Origin: an uncultured Novosphingobium sp.
GTDB lineage: Bacteria; Pseudomonadota; Alphaproteobacteria; Sphingomonadales; Sphingomonadaceae
Reading direction: 5' to 3'
DNA length: 36,888 bases
Assembly (NCBI GenBank): GCA_937864195.1
Contig: CALMJG010000168.1
Span: forward strand, 1-36,888
Below the pieces are notes generated by a model, which saw only the letters and a list, made by a program, of their open reading frames with translations, did no database searches and had not been told where the DNA came from. Positions 8,637 through 15,232 of this stretch are shown in pieces. Each line of letters begins with the position of its first letter. Positions within the stretch are counted from its first letter, which is position 1. Both the position numbers and the translations under genes were made by a program.

Positions 8637-8671
8637 GTTGCAATTGTAACTTTACGGGATCGGGACGGCAA
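8637..8671 (-). promoter_or_regulatory. phhA promoter with overlapping inverted repeat
   Basis: On the minus strand TTGCCG (8671-8666) is followed after exactly 17 bases by TACAAT (8648-8643), five of six matches to the -10 consensus. Initiation about seven bases further would fall on the A of the phhA ATG at 8635, predicting a leaderless mRNA. The 14-nt imperfect inverted repeat GTTGCAATTGTAAC (8637-8650, one mismatched pair) covers the -10 box, the usual place for a repressor operator. Confidence 0.55.
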
Positions 8672-8741
8672 CGCCGAATCGCTGGTGTTGCGGACCGGGC
8701 CAAGGCGGCGCAAGCTCGATACGAAAAGGGAGTCCCAGCCC

Positions 8742-9524
8742 ATGAAGCGCGAGAAATTCGAAAAGCACTATGCCCCGCTCGAGGAGGAACTGGTCGCCAT
8801 GGCCCGCTGGGCGGCGAAGACCGGCGCGCGCGTGCTCGTCCTGTTCGAAGGGCGCGACACCGCCGGCAAGGGCGGGGCGATCCAGGCCGTCGCGCGCCCG
8901 CTCAACCCGCGTCAGTGCCGGATCGCGGCACTGGCAAAGCCGTCCGAGCGCGAGCGGAGCGAGTGGTATTTCCAGCGCTATGTTCCGCATCTCCCGGCGG
9001 CCGGGGAAATCGTGCTGTTCGACCGTTCGTGGTACAACCGCGCGGGGGTGGAAAAGGTCATGGGCTATGCCAGCGAGGCGCAGGTTGCCGCCTTTCTGCA
9101 ACAGGCCCCGGTGTTTGAACGGCAGCTTGTCGAGGACGGGATCCTATTGTTCAAATACTGGCTGACGACCGATCAGGCCCGCCAGGAAGAACGCTTTGCC
9201 GAACGGCTGGCGGACCCGCTCAAGCGCTGGAAGCTCTCGCCGGTCGATCTGGCCGCGCGGACGAAATATGCCAACTACACCGCCGCGCGCGAGGCGATGC
9301 TGGCGGCGACTCACACATCCCACGCCCCCTGGACCCTGGTCGATTTCAACGACCAGCGGCGGGGACGCCTGACCCTGATTCGCGATCTGCTCGACCGATT
9401 GCCGGATATGCAGGTCGAGCCAGACGAGATCGAATGGCAGCCGCTGGGTCACGATCCGCTGGTGGAGAGCTACGGCGTGCTCCAGCCGATCGAACCATTC
9501 GGGGGCAAAGCTGCGCGGCCTTGA
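8742..9524 (+). CDS. ppk2: Polyphosphate kinase 2 family protein
   Basis: A 260-residue one-domain PPK2 enzyme, which moves phosphate between polyphosphate and nucleotides (class I members make NTP from NDP). The Walker A loop is FEGRDTAGKGG at about residues 35-45, and the lid/Walker B region appears as LFDRSWYNRAGVEKVMGY; KYWLTTD and the C-terminal PWTLVDFND are also family hallmarks. I chose the ATG at 8742 rather than upstream starts in the same frame because AAGGGAG sits ten bases before it and the PPK2 fold begins there. The neighbours (phhA divergent, rpmG downstream beyond a hairpin) do not point to a pathway. Whether it prefers ADP, GDP or AMP cannot be read from sequence. Confidence 0.9.
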   Translation: MKREKFEKHYAPLEEELVAMARWAAKTGARVLVLFEGRDTAGKGGAIQAVARPLNPRQCRIAALAKPSERERSEWYFQRYVPHLPAAGEIVLFDRSWYNRAGVEKVMGYASEAQVAAFLQQAPVFERQLVEDGILLFKYWLTTDQARQEERFAERLADPLKRWKLSPVDLAARTKYANYTAAREAMLAATHTSHAPWTLVDFNDQRRGRLTLIRDLLDRLPDMQVEPDEIEWQPLGHDPLVESYGVLQPIEPFGGKAARP

Positions 9525-9560
9525 CTTTGGCGCCCTACTGCCGCATTGGCGCGGGCCTTC

Positions 9561-9593
9561 GGGGCGGCCTTTTGCGCCGCCTCGCGTGTTTTT
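9561..9593 (+). terminator. Probable terminator after PPK2 gene
   Basis: An eight-pair stem (GGGGCGGC at 9561-9568 with GCCGCCTC at 9576-9583, one G-U pair) closes a seven-base loop. TTTTT follows at 9589-9593, five bases past the stem. It lies between the PPK2 and rpmG genes. The gap between stem and T run makes it less than ideal. Confidence 0.5.
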
Positions 9594-9635
9594 GTGCGGC
9601 TTCGGCTGCGATTCGGAAAGTTCAGGACAAACGCC

Positions 9636-9803
9636 ATGGCGAAGCCCGCAACCGTCAAGATCCGGCTGGTTTCCACTGCCGACACCGGTTTCTTCTATGT
9701 CACCAAGAAGAACCCGCGCAACACGACCGAAAAGATGACCTTCCGCAAGTACGATCCCGTCGTGCGCAAGCATGTCGAGTTCAAGGAAGCCAAGATCAAG
9801 TAA
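9636..9803 (+). CDS. rpmG: 50S ribosomal protein L33
   Basis: A 55-residue bL33, a small protein of the large ribosomal subunit near the E site. The family pattern is clear: [20 protein letters not shown], then [21 protein letters not shown], ending in a Lys-rich tail. It has no cysteines, so it is the zinc-independent (C-minus) form. The open frame extends 30 codons upstream, but the ATG at 9636 gives the exact family N-terminus and AGGA lies nine bases before it. It is followed after 41 bases by the LolA-like gene in the same direction, so they may share a transcript. Confidence 0.97.
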   Translation: MAKPATVKIRLVSTADTGFFYVTKKNPRNTTEKMTFRKYDPVVRKHVEFKEAKIK

Positions 9804-9844
9804 GTTCAGCGCGAGTTCAAACCCCGTCTGACAGGACGCGTGGC

Positions 9845-10501
9845 ATGAACCGTATGAATCTTACCCGCTCGATAGCAGGTGCCGCCGTTTCGGCGGCGCT
9901 TGTCGTTTCCGCGCCGCTGGCGTCTCCGGCCCTGGCCCAGGCGCCTGCCGCCGCTGCCCAGGGCGATCTTGCCGGCGCCGTTGCCGCGCTGCGAGCGATC
10001 GGCACGATGCGGGCCGATTTCGTCCAGACCGATCGCAATGGCCAGCGCCTGCGCGGCGTGCTGACGCTCAAGCGCCCCGGCAAGATCCGCTTCCAGTACG
10101 AAAAGGGCGTGCCGATCCTGATCGTCTCGGACGGCAGCGCGCTCAGCTTCGTCGATTACGAGGTGCGCCAGGTCCAGCGCTGGCCGATCAGGAACAGCCC
10201 GCTTGGTGCGCTGCTCGATCCCAATCGCGACGTGATGCGCTTTGGCAAGCTGGTGCCTTCGGGCCAGCCGGGCGTGGTCAGCGTGGAAGTACGCGACAAG
10301 GCTCATCCCGAATACGGGGTCATCACCCTCGTCTTCATCCGCAAGCCTGGCGCGCCCGGTGGGATGGAGCTGTCGAGTTGGGCCTCGCTCGATTCGCAGA
10401 ACACCCGCACGATCGTCAGCCTGTCGAATCAGCAGTATGGCGTGGCGGTGCCGGACAACACATTCCGCTTCAACGACCCGCGCGGCGCCACTCGTCGATG
10501 A
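9845..10501 (+). CDS. lolA: Periplasmic outer-membrane lipoprotein carrier protein (LolA family)
   Basis: A 218-residue exported protein. A clear signal peptide (positive MNRMNLTRS, hydrophobic Ala/Val core, cleavage after SPALA at residue 31) precedes a LolA-type fold: FVQTDRNGQRLRGVLTLKRPGKIRFQYE is the family's concave beta-sheet start, shown here in part as RGVLTLKRPGKIRF. LolA carries lipoproteins across the periplasm from LolCDE to the outer membrane. An ATG three codons later (9854) is an alternative start. AGGA about ten bases upstream supports 9845. It follows rpmG by 41 bases. Family membership is good; whether it is the main LolA or a paralogue is less certain, because alphaproteobacterial members diverge. 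Confidence 0.85.
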   Translation: MNRMNLTRSIAGAAVSAALVVSAPLASPALAQAPAAAAQGDLAGAVAALRAIGTMRADFVQTDRNGQRLRGVLTLKRPGKIRFQYEKGVPILIVSDGSALSFVDYEVRQVQRWPIRNSPLGALLDPNRDVMRFGKLVPSGQPGVVSVEVRDKAHPEYGVITLVFIRKPGAPGGMELSSWASLDSQNTRTIVSLSNQQYGVAVPDNTFRFNDPRGATRR

Positions 10502-10554
10502 CAGCCAACGGCCCGGCGCGGGTTGTGCGGGGCCTGCGACAAACTGCGACAATT

Positions 10555-10730
10555 CCGGGCTGATTGTTCATGGGCCAGCAAGCGAAAATGCCCTAGAACC
10601 GATTTCGACGGCGCGGCTTGAGGCGGGTTTCCCCCCTGTTGCCCGAGCCTCCTTACAGGTCGCTCCGTCAGCGTGACGAACGCAAAAGGAACCCTCGGTC
10701 CAATGCCCCCGGACCGGGGGTTTTCCTTTG
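10555..10730 (+). ncRNA. Possible small RNA or processed 3' UTR in lolA-xthA gap
   Basis: The 323-base gap 10502-10824 holds no convincing protein gene. Before its terminator are two hairpins: CCTGT (10635-10639) pairing with ACAGG (10655-10659) around a loop containing CCTCCTT, complementary to a Shine-Dalgarno; and CGTCA-gcg-TGACG (10666-10678). This arrangement ending in an intrinsic terminator is what a trans-acting small RNA, or a stable lolA 3' UTR fragment, would look like. I found no convincing promoter (only a weak TAGAAC at 10594), so the 5' end given is a guess. A direct repeat CTGCGACAA lies upstream at 10534 and 10544. Confidence 0.3.
10685..10729 (+). terminator. Intrinsic terminator between lolA and xthA
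   Basis: CCCTCGGTCC (10692-10701) pairs with GGACCGGGGG (10711-10720) in a ten-pair stem with one G-U, loop AATGCCCCC. TTTTCCTTT follows and the stem is preceded by AAAAGGAA. Part of the 3' arm could instead pair with the loop (CCCCCG-gac-CGGGGG), so two structures compete. It ends the lolA transcript or a small RNA upstream of it. Confidence 0.75.
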
Positions 10731-10824
10731 CTGCAGCCAGTCAGGCGCTGAGCGGGCCGGGAAAGGGGTTCGCTGCAAGGCGAAGGCGGTTGCGGCGCCG
10801 CGAAACCGCTCTAAAGCCTCAGCC

Positions 10825-11616
10825 ATGGTTTCGATCGCTACCTGGAACATCAATTCCGTCCGCCTGCGCATCGATCAGGTCGCTCGCTTCCTGACCGAGC
10901 AGGGCCCCGACGTGCTCTGCCTGCAGGAAATCAAGTGCGCCGAGCACCTGTTTCCGCACGAAGCGTTCGAGCAGCTGGGTTACGTCCACCGCGCGGTCCA
11001 CGGGCAGAAAGGCTACCACGGCGTCGCCACGGTCAGCCGCATCCCGCTGCGCGAACTGACCCGCAATGACTGGCAGGCGAATGGAGAGGCACGCCACGTT
11101 GGCGTGGAACTGCTGGGGCCGGGCCAGGGGCTGGTGCTGGAAAACGTCTACATCCCGGCGGGCGGCGACGTGGCCGACCGCGAGGTGAACCCCAAGTTCG
11201 GCCAGAAGCTGGACTTCCTTGAGCGGATGACGCGCTGGGCGGATGCGCTTGACCGGCCGACGCTTCTGGTGGGCGATTTCAACATCGCCCCGCTGGAATG
11301 CGACGTCTATGACCACAAGGCGCTGCTCAAGGTCGTCAGTCACACGCCAATTGAGATCGAGGCGCTGGGCCGCCTGACCGACGCGCATGGCTGGGTGGAC
11401 CTGGGCCGCAAGCATATCCCCGCGCCCCAGCGCAACTGGACCTGGTGGTCCTACCGCACCTTCTGGCAGGAGAAGGACCGGGGACGCCGGCTCGACCATA
11501 TGTGGGCCTCGCCCGAGCTTGCCGTGCAATCGGTCAGCCACCGCTTCGTCGAGGAAACCCGCCGCTGGGAGCAGCCGAGCGACCATGTGCCGCTGATCAC
11601 GGAATTCGCGCTGTGA
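10825..11616 (+). CDS. xthA: Exodeoxyribonuclease III / AP endonuclease
   Basis: A 263-residue enzyme of the EEP nuclease fold that cuts DNA at abasic sites and degrades duplex DNA 3' to 5' in base-excision repair. Motifs in order: ATWNINSVRLR at the N-terminus (metal Asn), LCLQEIKC with the metal-binding Glu, VGDFNIAP with the catalytic Asp/Asn, RRLDHMWAS, and the C-terminal SDHVPLI with the catalytic His. The open frame reaches further upstream, but the fold starts at the ATG at 10825. No strong Shine-Dalgarno is seen. Its TGA overlaps the GTG start of ribA (GTGA), so the two genes are coupled. Confidence 0.95.
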   Translation: MVSIATWNINSVRLRIDQVARFLTEQGPDVLCLQEIKCAEHLFPHEAFEQLGYVHRAVHGQKGYHGVATVSRIPLRELTRNDWQANGEARHVGVELLGPGQGLVLENVYIPAGGDVADREVNPKFGQKLDFLERMTRWADALDRPTLLVGDFNIAPLECDVYDHKALLKVVSHTPIEIEALGRLTDAHGWVDLGRKHIPAPQRNWTWWSYRTFWQEKDRGRRLDHMWASPELAVQSVSHRFVEETRRWEQPSDHVPLITEFAL

Positions 11617-12668
11617 GCGAAAGCCGCCGGGTTGCCCTGGCGCTTGACGCCCTGCGCCACGGCTGGCCCCTGTGCGTCGATGGTGTGCTGACCCTGCTTC
11701 CGGCGGAGACCGGGTTTGCGCCGGGCGCCACTGCCCCGCGGATGCTGATTTCGGCGGCGCGGGCCGTGACCTTGAAGCTTGCCAACCAGCGCGAGGCGGC
11801 AGTGCCCGAAGCCCCGGTGCAGATTCGCGGCGCCGAGCCGTTTGATCTGGACCTCGCCCGCGCGGTGGCCGATCCCGCGCTCGATCTGGCACGGCCGATG
11901 AAGGGGCCGTTCCTGGCCGAAACGCTGGACGCGCCCGAAGCGTCGGTGACCGCGCTGGAGCTGGCGCGGCTGGCCGGGATCCTGCCCGCCTTCCTGCTTG
12001 GCCCGGCGCCGATTGGCGAAGCGCAGGCGGTATCCAGCGCGGACCTGGCCGATTGGAAGGACGCCCGCCATCTCGCCATCGCCAGCCGCGCCCGCCTGCC
12101 GGTTTCGGCGGCGGAGCAGGCGGAGATCGTCGCGTTCCGTTCGGCGGATGACCTGCGCGAACACGTCGCGCTGGTGATCGGGCAGCAACAGGCGGAATGC
12201 CCGCCGCTGGTCCGGCTTCACTCGGAGTGCCTGACCGGCGACGTGCTGGGCAGTCTGAAATGCGATTGCGGACCGCAGCTTGACGCAGCACTGGAAGCGA
12301 TGGCCGAAGAAGCGCGCGGCGGTGGCTGGGGCGTGCTGCTCTACCTGCGCCAGGAAGGGCGCGGGATCGGCCTTATCAACAAGCTGCGTGCCTATCAGTT
12401 GCAGGACCAGGGCTTCGATACGGTTGATGCCAACACCCGGCTCGGCCTGCCGAACGAGGCTCGCGATTTCCCCATCGCCGCGCGGATGCTCCAACTGCTT
12501 GGCGTGGCGGAGATCCGGTTGATGACCAACAACCCCGCCAAGGTCGAGGCGCTGGGCGAGGCAGGGGTGCACATCACCGAGCGGGTGCCGCACGAACTGC
12601 CGGCCAATCCGCACAACGAGCGCTATCTGGCGACCAAGCGCGACCGTTCAGGCCACCTGCTGAAGTAG
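11613..12668 (+). CDS. ribA: GTP cyclohydrolase II with N-terminal extension
   Basis: A 351-residue protein. The C-terminal half (from about residue 150) is GTP cyclohydrolase II, the first committed step of riboflavin synthesis, opening GTP with loss of formate and pyrophosphate. Zinc ligands Cys206, Cys217 and Cys219 have the same spacing as in E. coli RibA, and the catalytic LRQEGRGIGL and LTNNPAK-like MTNNPAK segments are present. The first 150 residues sit where RibBA fusions carry DHBP synthase, but lack its acidic DDEDRENEGD-type motif, so this is a degenerate or unrelated domain. Start is GTG at 11613, overlapping the xthA stop; an in-frame upstream start would lie deep inside xthA. 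Confidence 0.9.
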   Translation: MSESRRVALALDALRHGWPLCVDGVLTLLPAETGFAPGATAPRMLISAARAVTLKLANQREAAVPEAPVQIRGAEPFDLDLARAVADPALDLARPMKGPFLAETLDAPEASVTALELARLAGILPAFLLGPAPIGEAQAVSSADLADWKDARHLAIASRARLPVSAAEQAEIVAFRSADDLREHVALVIGQQQAECPPLVRLHSECLTGDVLGSLKCDCGPQLDAALEAMAEEARGGGWGVLLYLRQEGRGIGLINKLRAYQLQDQGFDTVDANTRLGLPNEARDFPIAARMLQLLGVAEIRLMTNNPAKVEALGEAGVHITERVPHELPANPHNERYLATKRDRSGHLLK

Positions 12669-12670
12669 GC

Positions 12671-13627
12671 TCAGCGGCGGTCGTCGCGCTTGAGTTTCGG
12701 TGCCAGCCGGTTCTGCCCGATCTGCACCGGATCGTCGGTCCAGTTGGCGACGAAGGTGCTGGGCCATTCGACACCTGGCGCAAAGCGCGCGTCGTTGCCC
12801 TCGATCACCAGCCCGGCGGAGCTGTGCTGGCGACCCTCGGGCGCCACGGTGATGAAGGCCGAATGGTTTTCCTTGTTGGTCCCCTGCACGAACCAGTTGT
12901 TGGCGATCCGGCCCGAGGCGCCCCCCGGCAGGTCGATCATGTAATTGGTGCCGCGCCCGGACGTGTCGTCGAAGCTGCAGCCCAGCACCGCGATCTGGGC
13001 CGCACGGCTCTTCACATAGTGCCCGCCGCGTCCCGCCTCGAACCGGCTGCGGGTGATGGTGACGCTGCCGTAATCGCCCAGGTAGAGCGAATGAGCGCAG
13101 CCGCCCGGCCCCTCGCAGGTGCCCAGGCGGGTGAAGGTCGACTTGTCGACAGTGATCGAGGCCGCCGGATCGTTGGCGGAGAGGATGCCCTGCTGGCTGT
13201 CACGGAACCACGATTGGCTGACGACCAGATTGCCCTGCTCCAAGCGGATGCCGGCGCCGTTCCAGTCCGGTACGCGGATATTGGCGAAGACCAGCCCCTC
13301 TACCCGCGCTTCGCGGCCGCGCAGCACCAGCGCGGCCTTGCCCTCGCAGGCGACCCCGTCGAGCACGCTCTGGCCGGGAACCTCGGCGATGTAGGCGATG
13401 GTCCCACCGCTCTGCACCGCGCAATCGGCGTGTCGACCAGCGGGAATGACGATGGTGCCGCTGCCGTTGCCGATCGCGTTGACCGCTTCCTGAAGCCGCC
13501 AGAAGGTCTGGTTCGTCCCGGCGATCTGATAGGCGGCGCGGGGCTGCGCGGGTGCGGATGCAGCGGCAACGAGCGCCGCAGCAAGTCCGGCGGCAGCGAC
13601 GAGAGGAAAGCGGATCGAACGGTTCAT
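12671..13627 (-). CDS. Secreted right-handed beta-helix repeat protein
   Basis: A 318-residue exported protein with a signal peptide (MNRSIRFPLV then an Ala-rich core, cleavage near residue 27). The mature part begins with WRLQEAVNAIGNGSGTIVIPAG, cited here as QEAVNAI...GTIVIPAG, the usual entry of a pectate-lyase-like beta helix, followed by repeated short strands (ARVEGLVFANIRV, NLVVSQSWFRDS, SITVDKSTFTRL, SVTITRSRFEAG, QIAVLGCSFDD, GRIANNWFVQG). Such folds occur in polysaccharide lyases and epimerases, but I see no recognisable catalytic set, so no substrate is proposed. It is convergent with ribA (two bases between stops). Homologues are typically annotated only as right-handed parallel beta-helix proteins. 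Confidence 0.75.
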   Translation of the reverse strand: MNRSIRFPLVAAAGLAAALVAAASAPAQPRAAYQIAGTNQTFWRLQEAVNAIGNGSGTIVIPAGRHADCAVQSGGTIAYIAEVPGQSVLDGVACEGKAALVLRGREARVEGLVFANIRVPDWNGAGIRLEQGNLVVSQSWFRDSQQGILSANDPAASITVDKSTFTRLGTCEGPGGCAHSLYLGDYGSVTITRSRFEAGRGGHYVKSRAAQIAVLGCSFDDTSGRGTNYMIDLPGGASGRIANNWFVQGTNKENHSAFITVAPEGRQHSSAGLVIEGNDARFAPGVEWPSTFVANWTDDPVQIGQNRLAPKLKRDDRR

Positions 13628-13712
13628 GCCTGGCTGCTAACATCTGGCGGTCAACAAGCGGTGAAGCATTACGGGGCTGTCCCGCCGGAGGACAGGTCGC
13701 TTGCGAGAGGTT

Positions 13713-13979
13713 TCAGTCTTTCCTGTTCCATCGCCAGCGCCACCCACCGTGCGTGCGTTGCTTCACGATGGACAGGAAAGTGGCTGTTCCGCCGATTAGC
13801 AGTACGAATGCGGTGATTCGCGGTCCGCCGCCCGGCAGCCGGTCAAGGAAGCTGACGAAGCCCACCAGAGAGAGGTAGCTTCCTAGCACCGCCCAGCCCT
13901 GCCAAGCGATCGGCAGGCCCGCACCATAGCCATGGCGGCGGGCTGCGAACCAGGGCTGCATCTCCTTCGTATCAGGCAT
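13713..13979 (-). CDS. Small two-helix membrane protein in SPFH operon
   Basis: An 88-residue protein with two hydrophobic segments (about residues 25-46 and 54-73) and a basic, Trp-rich tail ending WRWRWNRKD. The N-terminal stretch has a compact motif, WFAARRHGYGAGLPIAWQGW, suggesting a conserved membrane-surface region. I know no function for it. Its ATG at 13979 lies inside the end of the preceding RHH gene (eight-base overlap), so it is translationally coupled and is the third gene of the SPFH-RHH operon. The longer open frame starting at 14231 is not used, because its first 84 codons only read the RHH gene out of frame. Confidence 0.7.
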   Translation of the reverse strand: MPDTKEMQPWFAARRHGYGAGLPIAWQGWAVLGSYLSLVGFVSFLDRLPGGGPRITAFVLLIGGTATFLSIVKQRTHGGWRWRWNRKD

Positions 13980-14181
13980 CGGTATTTCCCTTCGGCGGGC
14001 GGCCCCGGCGGGGCGGCTCGGCCGTGGCCAGCTTGATCCCGCGGCGGGCAAGGGCTTCGCGAAGTAGCACTTCAACCTCTGCGTTGACCGACCGCAAATC
14101 AGCCGCCGCGACCCGTTCCAGCGCCGCGTAGAGCGCCGGATCGAGCCGCAACGGGAAGGATTTCTTGGCCGGAGGGGACAT
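13972..14181 (-). CDS. Arc-like ribbon-helix-helix DNA-binding protein with AT-hook-like tail
   Basis: A 69-residue protein. KKSFPLRLDPALYAALERVA gives the beta strand and first helix of a ribbon-helix-helix fold, and RSVNAEVEVLLREALARRG the second helix, as in Arc/MetJ-type dimeric regulators and many antitoxins. The tail RRGRPPKG (residues 58-65) contains the RGRP core of an AT-hook, which binds the minor groove of AT-rich DNA. The promoter upstream of the operon holds AT-rich palindromes in otherwise GC-rich DNA, making autoregulation a natural idea (inference). It starts nine bases after the SPFH gene stop and overlaps the next gene. No toxin-like partner is adjacent, so a classical toxin-antitoxin role is doubtful. 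Confidence 0.78.
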   Translation of the reverse strand: MSPPAKKSFPLRLDPALYAALERVAAADLRSVNAEVEVLLREALARRGIKLATAEPPRRGRPPKGNTDA

Positions 14182-14190
14182 GGTTCGCGC

Positions 14191-15099
14191 TTAGTAGAGC
14201 GAACCCGCGTTGACCACCGGCTGAGTGTCACGCTCGCCGCACAGCACGACCATCAGGTTCGATACCATCGCCGCCTTTCGCTCGTCATCGAGGTGGACCA
14301 CGTCCTTCTCGCTGAGTTGCTGCAGTGCCATCTCCACCATGGTCACCGCGCCTTCGACCAGTTTCTTGCGGGCGCTGATCACGGCTTCGGCCTGCTGGCG
14401 GCGCAGCATGGCGCCCGCAATCTCAGGTGCATAGGCGAGGTGGGTGAGGCCGCATTCGTCGACCGTCAGGCCAGCGATCCGCAGCCGCTCGTTGAGCTCG
14501 GCGCGCAGTTCCTCGTTCACCTCGCCGTGGTTCGAACGCAGGGTCGTTTCGTGATGCTCGATATCGTCGTAGGGATAGCGCGAGCCGATCGAGCGCACCG
14601 CCGCCTCGATCTGCACTTCGACGAAGGCCTTGTAGTCGTCGACATCGTAGAGCGCCTGGGCGGTATCGGCAACGCGCCAGACTACGTTGGTCGCGATCTC
14701 GATCGGATTGCCGCGCAGGTCGTTGATCTTGAGCTTTTCCGACACGACGTTGTTGGCGCGCACCGAAATCTTGGTCTTGCCCATCCACGGCCAGACCCAG
14801 CGCAGGCCCGGCGACCGGTCGGTGCCGCGGTAGGATCCGAACAGGGTGATCGCGGCGGCCTGGTTGGGCTGGATCATGTAGAACCCGCTCGACAGGATGA
14901 TCAGCGCGATCAGGGCAATGCCGGACGAGACGACGAAGCCGAAGATCTCGGCCTTCTCGGGATTGCTGCCGGCGAAGGCGATGATGCGCCAGGTGGTCAG
15001 CACCAGCAGGGCGATGAAAGCCACGAAGATCAGGTAGCCGCTGGTGCTCCAGGCGCGCTTCTCGCGGCTGAGGTTCATGGCGGGATGGTTGTCGGTCAT
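14191..15099 (-). CDS. SPFH/Band 7 domain membrane protein
   Basis: A 302-residue protein with two N-terminal membrane helices (about residues 22-44 and 53-75), then an SPFH (stomatin/prohibitin/flotillin/HflK) domain beginning at [21 protein letters not shown] and a C-terminal helical region ([19 protein letters not shown]). SPFH proteins oligomerise at membranes and organise proteases, microdomains or defence complexes; here no partner protease is adjacent. The start at 15099 is favoured by GGGGAG seven bases upstream, over an open frame running 105 codons further. It leads the operon with the RHH regulator and the small membrane protein, and is divergent from a P-type ATPase gene. Confidence 0.85.
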   Translation of the reverse strand: MTDNHPAMNLSREKRAWSTSGYLIFVAFIALLVLTTWRIIAFAGSNPEKAEIFGFVVSSGIALIALIILSSGFYMIQPNQAAAITLFGSYRGTDRSPGLRWVWPWMGKTKISVRANNVVSEKLKINDLRGNPIEIATNVVWRVADTAQALYDVDDYKAFVEVQIEAAVRSIGSRYPYDDIEHHETTLRSNHGEVNEELRAELNERLRIAGLTVDECGLTHLAYAPEIAGAMLRRQQAEAVISARKKLVEGAVTMVEMALQQLSEKDVVHLDDERKAAMVSNLMVVLCGERDTQPVVNAGSLY

Positions 15100-15116
15100 T
15101 GGCAGGCTCCCCTGTA

Positions 15117-15158
15117 AATATGATATCATATTAATATCGGATCGAACGACGCTGTCAA
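15117..15158 (-). promoter_or_regulatory. SPFH operon promoter with two overlapping AT palindromes
   Basis: On the minus strand a perfect -35 box TTGACA (15158-15153) is followed after 16 bases by TATTAA (15136-15131). Two palindromes overlap here: ATATTAATAT (15128-15137) covering the -10 box, and the perfect 16-mer AATATGATATCATATT (15117-15132) covering the likely start site. The operon's own RHH protein is the obvious candidate binder. The site also lies about 100 bases upstream of the divergent ATPase gene, so it may influence both. Confidence 0.6.
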
Positions 15159-15232
15159 CCGCACTTGCCTGCGAGGCGCAAATCCGGCCAGATGTGCGGC
15201 GGACGCGCCTGCGCCGCACGGGAGTTACGGTC

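Noticed and set aside
13972-15099. Classical toxin-antitoxin pair
   Set aside because: The RHH protein resembles antitoxins, but its neighbours are membrane proteins, with no RelE, PIN, MazF or Fic-type toxin adjacent.
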